This document shows positions 36,099-43,039 of a stretch of DNA of 59,709 bases, piece after piece (within the stretch, counting starts at the first letter, position 1; every line of letters starts with the position of its first letter). Origin of the DNA: Streptomyces sp. CoH27 (GTDB lineage Bacteria > Actinomycetota > Actinomycetes > Streptomycetales > Streptomycetaceae); the NCBI RefSeq assembly GCF_020181035.1, contig NZ_JAIQYY010000014.1, positions 156,682 through 216,390 of the forward strand, in the 5' to 3' direction. A model generated the notes under the pieces. It did no database searches. It was not told the origin of the DNA and saw only the letters and a list, made by a program, of their open reading frames with translations. The translations under genes and the position numbers were made by a program.

Positions 36099-36575
36099 AT
36101 GAATATACGTCCCGTCCGCTTCGATCACCCCGACGCCGTCAAACTCAACGACGAGGTCCAGGCCGAGTACGCCGAGCGCTACGGCGACGACGGCGACGCC
36201 ACCGTCCTCGACACGGCGGACTTCACCCCGCCGGGCGGCGTCTACCTGATCGCGTACGACGAGTTCGACCGCCCCGTGGCCACCGGCGGCTGGCGCAGCC
36301 AGGACCGCAACGAGGAGGGCAACGAGGACGGCGACGCCGAACTGAAGCGCATGTTCGTCATAGCCGAGATGCGCGGCCGGGGCCTGGCCCGCCGAATCCT
36401 GGCGGCCCTGGAGGAGGACGCCCGCGCGGCCGGCCGGCGCCGCATGGTCCTGGAGACCGGCACCAAACAGCCGGAGGCCATCGCCCTGTACACCTCCTGC
36501 GGCTACGAGCCGTGCGCCAAGTTCGGCTACTACCGCCATCACGAGGAGAGCCGCTGCTTCGCCAAGAGGCTGTGA
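36099..36575 (+). CDS. GNAT family N-acetyltransferase
   Basis: A 158-residue GNAT protein. The acetyl-CoA loop is EMRGRGLARRILAALE near residue 95, preceded by ELKRMFVIAEM and followed by ALYTSCGYEPCAKFGYY. Substrate unknown. ATG 36099 lacks a good ribosome site. A strong terminator follows 6 bases after the stop. Confidence 0.88.
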   Translation: MNIRPVRFDHPDAVKLNDEVQAEYAERYGDDGDATVLDTADFTPPGGVYLIAYDEFDRPVATGGWRSQDRNEEGNEDGDAELKRMFVIAEMRGRGLARRILAALEEDARAAGRRRMVLETGTKQPEAIALYTSCGYEPCAKFGYYRHHEESRCFAKRL

Positions 36576-36581
36576 ACGAGC

Positions 36582-36615
36582 TGAAGCCCCAGTCGGCTTG
36601 CCGACTGGGGCTTCA
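36582..36615. terminator. Strong bidirectional terminator after the GNAT gene
   Basis: TGAAGCCCCAGTCGG (36582-36596) pairs perfectly with CCGACTGGGGCTTCA (36601-36615), loop CTTG. It separates the GNAT gene (plus) from the 3' end of tRNA-Ala (minus). Confidence 0.9.
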
Positions 36616-36622
36616 TGCTGCG

Positions 36623-36696
36623 TGGACCTGAGGGGATTTGAACCCCTGGCCCCCTCGATGCGAACGAGGTGCGCTACCGGACTGCGCCACAGGCCC
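36623..36696 (-). tRNA. tRNA-Ala (anticodon CGC)
   Basis: Complete 74-nt cloverleaf on the minus strand. The acceptor is GGGCCTG/CAGGTCC with a G-U pair at position 3. D arm GCGC/GCGC, anticodon stem CCTCG/CGAGG with loop TTCGCAT (anticodon CGC, reading GCG), T arm AGGGG/CCCCT with TTCAAAT. The discriminator is A; CCA is not encoded. GCG is a frequent codon at this base composition. Confidence 0.95.
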
Positions 36697-36710
36697 TTGC
36701 AACGAGTGAA

Positions 36711-36735
36711 ACTCTAGCATCCCCATCGGGGTGCT
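36711..36735 (-). promoter_or_regulatory. Hairpin and possible tRNA promoter after glpR
   Basis: AGCATCCC (36716-36723) pairs with GGGGTGCT (36728-36735, one G-T pair), a probable glpR terminator. Reading toward the tRNA, TAGAGT (36716-36711) is a -10-like hexamer placed 15 bases before the tRNA 5' end. No clear -35 is seen. Confidence 0.35.
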
Positions 36736-36789
36736 TGGAAATCCGCTCCCTGACTGGTCAGAGGCGGGCTTCCAGCGGCGTGACGGCCG

Positions 36790-38007
36790 TCACTCGTTGG
36801 CCGCGCGCGGGCGGTCGCCGTCCTCGTACTGATCGAACAGGGGCGTGCGTCCGCGCTCGCGCGCCCGGCGCGCGGAGGCGGCGCCGGGGGTCCCCCCGCG
36901 CGAGCGCTTTCGAGCATGGGGGAGCGCGTCACTGCGCCCGCCCGCCGGCTTGCCCTCCGCCGCGGACACCTCCTCGCCCGCCTCGCCCTCCGGCGCGTGG
37001 GCCGCCTCGTGCTCCGGAGCGACCGAACTGGAGCGCGCCGAGCTCCACGTGTCGGGCGCCCCCAGATCCACGTCGGACGTGGCCCGCGGCGCGACCGGCG
37101 CCGTCACATAGGTCGGCAGGGGCACGGGCACCGGGTCCCAGCTGTCCCCGCCGGGCCGGCGCTGCCGCTCACGCTGCTGGTCGACCCACTCGGCGTGGTC
37201 GGTCTGCTCGACCAGGGCCCGCCGGTCCGCAGCGAGCGCCGAGAGACCGGCGTCCGTCCCGGCCTCCGGAGCCTCCTCCGGTTCGTCCGCGCCGGCGCTC
37301 GCATCGAGAGGCGCCCGCCGACGCGGCTGGCGCTCCCGCAGCCGCTGCGCCGCGACCTCGGCACGCCGGCGGTCCATCTGGTAGGCGAAGCGACGCCGCT
37401 CCTGGGAGCGCAGGTACGCGATGTACCCGCTGAGCAGGACGGCCGGCACGGCGGGCACCCACAGGAAGGCGAGTCCCCCGACAGCGGCGACGATCGCGCC
37501 CAGCGTGAAGGCGAAGAAGAGCACCACCGTGGTGCGCCGGCGGCGCGCGAGGACCTTTGTGCGCCTGGCACGCGCCGCGGCTGTCTGTGCCGCGGACACA
37601 TCCCGCGCGGACGGCACTCGCTTCTGCGCCGGCACGGACCCGGACTTGGGCGCCGGCGCAGCTGCCTGTTCGCGTGCCGACTCCGCTCTCCCGGGTGCCT
37701 CGGGCCCGGTGTCCGCGTGCACCTGACGGCGGGTCGGAGGCATGGCGAAGGCCCGGACGTCCACCGAGTCGGTGGCGGCGTCCGGATCGCCGGCGTCCGG
37801 CTCCCCCTCCTGGGCGGAGCGTGCCCGCAGGTCCCTGGCGTATCGGCGCTCCATACCCGCCCGTCCGGACAGCAGCCGGATGGCGGTGCTGAAGCGTTCC
37901 GTCGGACGGGCCTCGTTCAGCTCGTCCTGCCTACGGAGCCACATCGGCACCAAGTAGGCGGCCCAGGCCCCGACAATGACTGCGTAGATGAGGCCGCTGC
38001 TGCTCAC
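36790..38007 (-). CDS. glpR: Gephyrin-like molybdotransferase receptor GlpR
   Basis: A 405-residue membrane protein of the GlpR type. One N-terminal helix (SSSGLIYAVIVGAWAAYLVPM), a long charged cytoplasmic loop, two helices near residues 160-200 (VVLFFAFTLGAIVAAVGG, FLWVPAVPAVLLSGYIAYL), then an extended acidic/Arg-rich tail. In corynebacteria GlpR recruits the MoeA-like Glp to the divisome, and a glp gene lies 2 kb away here. GTG 38007. A G-run/C-run repeat is inserted in frame near residues 360-375 (HARKRSRGGTPG). Confidence 0.8.
   Translation of the reverse strand: MSSSGLIYAVIVGAWAAYLVPMWLRRQDELNEARPTERFSTAIRLLSGRAGMERRYARDLRARSAQEGEPDAGDPDAATDSVDVRAFAMPPTRRQVHADTGPEAPGRAESAREQAAAPAPKSGSVPAQKRVPSARDVSAAQTAAARARRTKVLARRRRTTVVLFFAFTLGAIVAAVGGLAFLWVPAVPAVLLSGYIAYLRSQERRRFAYQMDRRRAEVAAQRLRERQPRRRAPLDASAGADEPEEAPEAGTDAGLSALAADRRALVEQTDHAEWVDQQRERQRRPGGDSWDPVPVPLPTYVTAPVAPRATSDVDLGAPDTWSSARSSSVAPEHEAAHAPEGEAGEEVSAAEGKPAGGRSDALPHARKRSRGGTPGAASARRARERGRTPLFDQYEDGDRPRAANE
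36885..36928. repeat. G-run/C-run repeat element inside glpR
   Basis: The stretch GGGGGTCCCCCC, then GCGAGCGCTTTCGAGC, then ATGGGGGAG is a short repeat layout I know from many Streptomyces loci. It is translated in frame as part of glpR and can fold into a hairpin with G-run arms. Confidence 0.65.
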
Positions 38008-38179
38008 GCCTCACACGGTAGAGGGGTTTGCGTGAGGCCATCCGCCAATTGGGCCGGTGTGTCGCACGATCTGGCTGATATTTCCAGCATTTTTTGCGAT
38101 CGATGCGATCAGAGAGCCTCCCAACCCGCGAATTCAATGCCCCGAGACGGTCAGCATCCGATCAATTTCGAACATATAT

Positions 38180-38812
38180 TCAATTTCCCGGGGCCTGGGC
38201 GGGAGGATTCCGCGACGGATCCCGCTGAGAGCGTGCCCGCTGCCAGCGCGCGAGCAACCCGTCGGGCACCTCTTCCGCAGTGAGTGCGAAGACCAGATGG
38301 TCGCGCCAGGCACCGTCGATGTGCAGATAGCGCGGCCGGAGCCCCTCCTCACGGAATCCGAGTTTCTCCACGACCCGGCGGCTGGGCCGGTTCTCGGGGC
38401 GAATGCAGACCTCGATGCGGTGCAGCCCGACGGTACGGAAACAGTGGTCCACCACGAGCGCGACGGCCGTGGGCATCACTCCGCGCCCGGCCACCGCCTC
38501 GTCCACCCAGTAGCCGACATGCCCCGAGCACATCGACCCCCAGGTGATGCCGGCGACCGTCAACTGCCCGACGAGCCGCCCCTGGTACTCGATGACGAAC
38601 GGCAGCATCCGGCCCGCGTTGGCCTCCGACCGCAGGTGCCGGACCATCTGGCGATAGGTCGGCCGGTGCACGACCGGACCGCTGGGCGTGGGCGGTGGGA
38701 TGGTCGCCTCCCAGGGGCGCAGCCAGTCCCGGTTGCGCCGGTTCACCTCGCGCCACGCCCGCTGGTCGCGCAGCCTTATCGGCCGGAGGACGACATCGCC
38801 GTCCGCCAGCAC
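38180..38812 (-). CDS. GNAT acetyltransferase (RimJ-like)
   Basis: A 210-residue GNAT of the RimJ/RimL type. Landmarks: DVVLRPIRLRDQRAW, YWVDEAVAGRGVMPTAVAL (acetyl-CoA loop), HRIEVCIRPENRPSRRVVEKLGF. GTG 38812 is used. A CTG at 38836 overlapping the mogA stop would give an N-terminus LNSLSWPVVLADG that also fits the family, so the start is uncertain. It lies between mogA and glpR. Confidence 0.85.
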   Translation of the reverse strand: MLADGDVVLRPIRLRDQRAWREVNRRNRDWLRPWEATIPPPTPSGPVVHRPTYRQMVRHLRSEANAGRMLPFVIEYQGRLVGQLTVAGITWGSMCSGHVGYWVDEAVAGRGVMPTAVALVVDHCFRTVGLHRIEVCIRPENRPSRRVVEKLGFREEGLRPRYLHIDGAWRDHLVFALTAEEVPDGLLARWQRARSQRDPSRNPPAQAPGN

Positions 38813-38832
38813 GACAGGCCAGGAAAGGCTGT

Positions 38833-39369
38833 TCAGCTCGCACCCCCGCCCGTGGGTCTGGGGTGGTCGCCGCCGCGGATCTGGTCGACGGCGTGGACCA
38901 GCAGCGGCTCCAGTACGGCGAGGCCGTCCTTCACCCCGCCCGTGGAGCCCGGCAGATTGACGATCAGGGTCCGGCCCGCCACCCCGGCCAGACCCCGGGA
39001 CAGCACGGCGGTCGGCACCTTCTCCCGGCCGAATGCCCGGATGGCCTCCGCGATGCCCGGCACCTCGTAGTCGATCACCGCGCGGGTCGCCTCGGGTGTG
39101 CGGTCGGTCGGCGAGACGCCGGTGCCGCCGGTGGTGACGATGGCGTCGTACCCGGCGTCGACCCCCGCGCGCAGGGCCGCCTCCACAGGGTCCCCGTCCG
39201 GGACGACCTGGGGTCCGTCCACCGCGAAGCCGAAGCTCTTGAGGCCGTCGGCGACCAGGGGGCCGCCCTTGTCCTCGTAGACCCCGGCGGCAGCCCTGTT
39301 GGAGGCGGTGACGACCAGGGCGCTGTACGACGCGAGCAGCGCGCCCCCGGCCGATGCGTCGAGTGTCAT
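38833..39369 (-). CDS. mogA: Molybdopterin adenylyltransferase (MogA/MoaB)
   Basis: A 178-residue MogA/MoaB-type enzyme that adenylates molybdopterin before metal insertion. Family motifs: SALVVTASNRAAAGVYEDKGG, IVTTGGTGVSPTDRTPEA and LIVNLPGSTGG. ATG 39369 overlaps the moaC stop by 4 bases, so the two are coupled. Confidence 0.93.
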   Translation of the reverse strand: MTLDASAGGALLASYSALVVTASNRAAAGVYEDKGGPLVADGLKSFGFAVDGPQVVPDGDPVEAALRAGVDAGYDAIVTTGGTGVSPTDRTPEATRAVIDYEVPGIAEAIRAFGREKVPTAVLSRGLAGVAGRTLIVNLPGSTGGVKDGLAVLEPLLVHAVDQIRGGDHPRPTGGGAS

Positions 39370-39878
39370 GCCCGGCTCCAGTCGCCCGACTTGCCGCCCG
39401 TCTTCTCCTCCACCCGTACGTCCGTGATGACCGCTCCCTTGTCGACCGCCTTCACCATGTCGATCACGGTGAGCGCGGCGACCGTCACGGCGGTGAGGGC
39501 CTCCATCTCGACGCCCGTGCGGTCCGTCGTCTTCACGACGGCCTGGATCTCCACGGCGTCGTCCGCGACCGACAGGTCCAGTTTCACACCGGACACCGAC
39601 AACGGGTGGCACAGCGGGATCAGGTCCGGGGTGCGCTTGGCACCCATGATCCCCGCGATTCGCGCGGTGGCGAGGGCATCCCCCTTGGGTACCCCCTCGC
39701 CACGCAGCAGCTCGACCACGCGGGGTGAGACGAGGACCCGGCCGCTGGCGCGGGCGGTGCGCGCGGTCACGTCCTTCCCGGACACGTCGACCATGCGGGC
39801 GGCGCCCGCCTCGTCGATGTGCGTCAGGCCGTCCTGCGCAGCGGGTCCGGAGGTCTCCCCCCGGAAAGACTCAGTCAT
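39366..39878 (-). CDS. moaC: Cyclic pyranopterin monophosphate synthase
   Basis: A 170-residue MoaC, completing the first step of molybdenum cofactor synthesis with MoaA. Motifs: MVDVSGKDVTARTA, DLIPLCHPLSVSG and TDRTGVEMEALTAV, with the catalytic Lys in DMVKAVDKGA. ATG 39878. moaA is not in the window. Confidence 0.94.
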   Translation of the reverse strand: MTESFRGETSGPAAQDGLTHIDEAGAARMVDVSGKDVTARTARASGRVLVSPRVVELLRGEGVPKGDALATARIAGIMGAKRTPDLIPLCHPLSVSGVKLDLSVADDAVEIQAVVKTTDRTGVEMEALTAVTVAALTVIDMVKAVDKGAVITDVRVEEKTGGKSGDWSRA

Positions 39879-39994
39879 GCTGTGTGCCGCTCCCGGTCCG
39901 GGCCCGTCGCGGTGCGGTGCACGGGCCTGTTGTGCGCGCCACGCTACCGCCAAGTCGGCTCACGCACCGGGCCAGGACCCCCGTGGGCCCCGCG

Positions 39995-40018
39995 GCACGC
40001 ACACACGCGCGCGTGCGT
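39995..40018. other. Alternating purine-pyrimidine tract (Z-DNA prone)
   Basis: Twenty-four bases of strict purine/pyrimidine alternation, made of GC, AC and GT steps, run up to the glp stop codon. The GCACGC/GCGTGC ends can also form a hairpin and may act as a terminator for glp. Confidence 0.5.
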
Positions 40019-41340
40019 CAGCCGAGCAGCACGACCTCCACCTCGTCGCCGGGCTCGACGGACTCCACGTCCTCGGGGACGACGATCAGCGCGTCGGCGT
40101 GCGCCAGCGCCGCGATCAGGTGCGAGCCGGAGCCTCCCACGGGGGTCACCTCACCGTCGGCGTACGCGCCCCGCAGGAACTGCCGGCGTCCCTTGGGCGA
40201 GCGCAGCGCCTTGTCCGCCTTCAGGGCGGCCCGGGTACGGGGCCGGTGCAGGTCCGTGAGGCCCATCAGGGCACGGATGGCGGGGCGGACGAACAGCTCG
40301 AAGGAGACGTACGACGACACCGGGTTGCCGGGCAGGGCCAGCAGGGGCGTGTGGTCGGGGCCGATGGAGCCGAAGCCCTGGGGCTTGCCGGGCTGCATGG
40401 CGAGCTTGCGGAACTCCACGCCGCTGCCCGCCTCGTCCTCGTCGCCGGCGTACGACAGCGCCTCCTTGACGACGTCGTACGCCCCCACGCTCACCCCGCC
40501 CGTGGTGACCATCAGGTCGGCGCGGACGAGCTGGTCCTCGATGGTCGAACGGAGGGTGTCGGCGTCGTCGGCGACGGCACCCACCCGGTAGGCGATCGCG
40601 CCGGCGTCCCGCGCGGCGGCGGTGAGGGCGAAGCTGTTGGAGTCGTAGATCTGGCCGTCGGCCAGGTTCTCGCCGGGCTGGACGAGTTCGCTGCCGGTGG
40701 ACATGACGACCACGCGCGGGCGCGGGCGCACGCGTACCGTGCCCCGGCCGATCGCGGCGAGGAGCGCGATCTGCGGCGGGCCGAGGATCGTGCCGGCCTC
40801 CAGGGCGCGGTCGCCGGCCTTCACGTCGCTGCCCTTGGCGCGCACGTGCGCGCGTGCCTCGACGGGGCGGTGCACGCGCACCTGCCCCTCGGCGCCCTCG
40901 GGGGCCAGGCTGCGCGCGCGCATGCCGCTCACCGGTCCCTCGCCGAGCCCGCCGTCGGTCCACTCGACGGGAACGACGGCCTCGGCGCCGGGCGGCAGCG
41001 GGGCGCCGGTCATGATCCGGGCGGCCTGCCCGGGGCCGACCCGGACCGGCTCGGCCGCACCTGCCGCGACGTCCCCCACGACGTCCAGGACGGCCGGGAA
41101 CTCCTCACCGGCATCCGCGACGTCCGCGACCCGTACCGCGTACCCGTCCATGGAGCTGTTGTCGAACGGCGGCAGGGACACCGGCACCGTCACGTCGTCG
41201 ACCAGGACACAGCCCTGGGCGTCGAGCAGTTGCAGCTCGATGGGTTCGAGGGGGCGGACGGTCGAGAGGATGTCCTCCAGGTGCTCGTCCACCGACCACA
41301 GGTGGTCCGGGCCGGCGGGGCGGGTCGCGGCGCTGCTCAA
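40018..41340 (-). CDS. glp: Gephyrin-like molybdotransferase Glp (MoeA family)
   Basis: A 440-residue MoeA/gephyrin-E-type protein. Motifs: PPFDNSSMDGYAVRV, MVTTGGVSVGAYDVVKE and LLALPGNPVSSYVSFELFVRP, with domain order II, I/III and IV as in MoeA. TTG 41340 overlaps the galU stop (TTGA). In Actinobacteria this paralogue, next to galU, is the Glp type that binds GlpR at the divisome. It may also insert molybdate; sequence cannot separate the two roles. Confidence 0.85.
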   Translation of the reverse strand: MSSAATRPAGPDHLWSVDEHLEDILSTVRPLEPIELQLLDAQGCVLVDDVTVPVSLPPFDNSSMDGYAVRVADVADAGEEFPAVLDVVGDVAAGAAEPVRVGPGQAARIMTGAPLPPGAEAVVPVEWTDGGLGEGPVSGMRARSLAPEGAEGQVRVHRPVEARAHVRAKGSDVKAGDRALEAGTILGPPQIALLAAIGRGTVRVRPRPRVVVMSTGSELVQPGENLADGQIYDSNSFALTAAARDAGAIAYRVGAVADDADTLRSTIEDQLVRADLMVTTGGVSVGAYDVVKEALSYAGDEDEAGSGVEFRKLAMQPGKPQGFGSIGPDHTPLLALPGNPVSSYVSFELFVRPAIRALMGLTDLHRPRTRAALKADKALRSPKGRRQFLRGAYADGEVTPVGGSGSHLIAALAHADALIVVPEDVESVEPGDEVEVVLLG

Positions 41341-42248
41341 GATTGCTGCATCTCCTCGGCTACGTAACTGCGAAGCCAGGTCCGGAAGTCCGGGCCCAGG
41401 TCTTCACGTTCGCACGCGAGTCTGACAATGGCACGCAGATAGTCGCCACGGTCGCCGGTGTCGTAGCGGCGGCCCTTGAAGACGACGCCGTGCACCGGGC
41501 CGCCGACCTTCTCGTCCTGCGCGAGCTGCTGGAGGGCGTCGGTGAGCTGGATCTCGCCGCCGCGGCCCGGCTCGGTCCGGCGGAGTATGCCGAAGATGTG
41601 CGGGTCGAGAACGTAGCGGCCGATGACCGCGTAGTTCGAGGGGGCGTCCGCCGGGTCCGGCTTCTCCACCAGCCCGGTCACCTTCACCACGTCACTGTCG
41701 ACCGTCGGCTCCACGGCCGCGCAGCCATAGAGATGGATCTGCTCGGGCGCGACCTCCATCAGGGCGATCACACTGCCGCCGTGCCGCTCCTGGATCTCGA
41801 TCATGCGCTGCAGCAGCGGGTCGCGCGGGTCGATCAGGTCGTCACCGAGGAGGACGGCGAAGGGCTCGTGGCCGACGTGCGGAGCGGCGCACAGAACGGC
41901 GTGGCCGAGGCCCCGGGGGTCGCCCTGGCGGACATAGTGCATGGTCGCCAGATCGCTGGACTCCCGCACCTTCGCGAGCCGTTCGGCGTCGCGCTTCTTC
42001 TCCAGCGCCGACTCAAGCTCGTAATTGCGGTCGAAATGGTCCTCAAGGGGGCGCTTGTTGCGTCCGGTAACCATGAGCACGTCATCGAGCCCTGCCGACA
42101 CGGCCTCCTCGACCACGTACTGGATCGCAGGCTTGTCGACGACCGGCAGCATCTCCTTGGGAGTGGCCTTGGTGGCCGGCAGGAACCGGGTGCCAAGCCC
42201 TGCCGCGGGAATGACAGCCTTGCTGATCCTGGGGTGCGACTGAGTCAT
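41337..42248 (-). CDS. galU: UTP-glucose-1-phosphate uridylyltransferase
   Basis: A 303-residue nucleotidyltransferase making UDP-glucose. Motifs: IPAAGLGTRFLPATKATPKE, VDKPAIQYVVEEA, GLGHAVLCAAP and VLLGDDLIDP. ATG 42248 (MTQSHPRISK) follows AAGGTGG, preferred over an upstream GTG at 42257. Its stop overlaps glp. It is divergent from the folate enzyme gene. Confidence 0.95.
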   Translation of the reverse strand: MTQSHPRISKAVIPAAGLGTRFLPATKATPKEMLPVVDKPAIQYVVEEAVSAGLDDVLMVTGRNKRPLEDHFDRNYELESALEKKRDAERLAKVRESSDLATMHYVRQGDPRGLGHAVLCAAPHVGHEPFAVLLGDDLIDPRDPLLQRMIEIQERHGGSVIALMEVAPEQIHLYGCAAVEPTVDSDVVKVTGLVEKPDPADAPSNYAVIGRYVLDPHIFGILRRTEPGRGGEIQLTDALQQLAQDEKVGGPVHGVVFKGRRYDTGDRGDYLRAIVRLACEREDLGPDFRTWLRSYVAEEMQQS

Positions 42249-42349
42249 GCCCGCCACCTTAACCGGTGCCTTTGCCGGGAATCTGTGGCTCCGGATGATT
42301 GACCCTTTATGAGGGTATTGAACAATCGAGAAGGGTGCGAGAACGACCC

Positions 42350-42970
42350 GTGGAACACGACGGACGCACGAGCGAGCCTGACAAGCGAATGTTGCGGCGG
42401 GAGTTCCTCACGGTGAGGAACGGGTTGACTGCCGATGACGTCGACACTACGGCGCGCAAGCTGGCGGAGCGCGCCCTGGAACTGCCTGAGCTGGCGCATG
42501 CGCGCACAGTGGCGGCGTACGTCTCCGTGGGGAGCGAGCCTGGCACGCGGGCGCTGCTGGACGCGCTGCGCGCGCGGGGCGTGCGGGTCCTGCTCCCCGC
42601 GCTCCTGCCCGACAACGACCTGGACTGGGGCGAGTACGCGGGCCCGGACTCCCTCGCACGGGTCCAACACGGCGGGAAGATGGCGCTCTTCGAGCCCGCG
42701 GGCGCACGCCTCGGCCCGGAGGCCGTCACGGCCGCCGACGTGGTGCTCCTGCCCGGGCTCGCGGTGGACGCGCGCGGGATGCGCCTGGGGCGCGGCGGAG
42801 GGTCGTACGACCGTGTGCTGGCCCGCCTGGAGCGCGCGGGCGCACACCCTCGGCTCGTGGTGCTCCTCTACGACGCGGAGGTCGTCGCACGCGTCCCGGC
42901 CGAGGCGCACGACAAGCCGGTGCACGCGGTGGTGACCCCCTGCGGCGTGCGCCACTTCCCGAGCGCCTGA
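42350..42970 (+). CDS. 5-formyltetrahydrofolate cyclo-ligase
   Basis: A 206-residue ATP-dependent 5-FTHF cyclo-ligase (methenyl-THF synthetase). The ligase motif is LLPGLAVDARGMRLGRGGGSYDR near residue 140; RMLRREFLTVRNGL is the N-terminal family region. GTG 42350 chosen; longer in-frame starts enter the promoter, where TTGACC (42299-42304) and AACAAT (42321-42326, 16-bp spacer) are a weak -35/-10 pair. Divergent from galU. Confidence 0.9.
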   Translation: MEHDGRTSEPDKRMLRREFLTVRNGLTADDVDTTARKLAERALELPELAHARTVAAYVSVGSEPGTRALLDALRARGVRVLLPALLPDNDLDWGEYAGPDSLARVQHGGKMALFEPAGARLGPEAVTAADVVLLPGLAVDARGMRLGRGGGSYDRVLARLERAGAHPRLVVLLYDAEVVARVPAEAHDKPVHAVVTPCGVRHFPSA

Positions 42971-42981
42971 CACGACACGGA

Positions 42982-43017
42982 GAACGGCCCTCCACGCGTG
43001 CGCGTGGAGGGCCGTTC
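42982..43017. terminator. Strong bidirectional terminator
   Basis: GAACGGCCCTCCACGCG (42982-42998) pairs perfectly with 43001-43017, a 17-bp stem. It lies between the folate enzyme and the convergent acylase. Confidence 0.92.
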
Positions 43018-43039
43018 GGGCGCCCGTGCCGTCAGTCGC

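Noticed and set aside
38168..38183. LexA-like sequence TCGAACATATATTCAA
   Set aside because: The second half-site is ATTC rather than GTTC, and it overlaps the end of the GNAT gene rather than a clear promoter.
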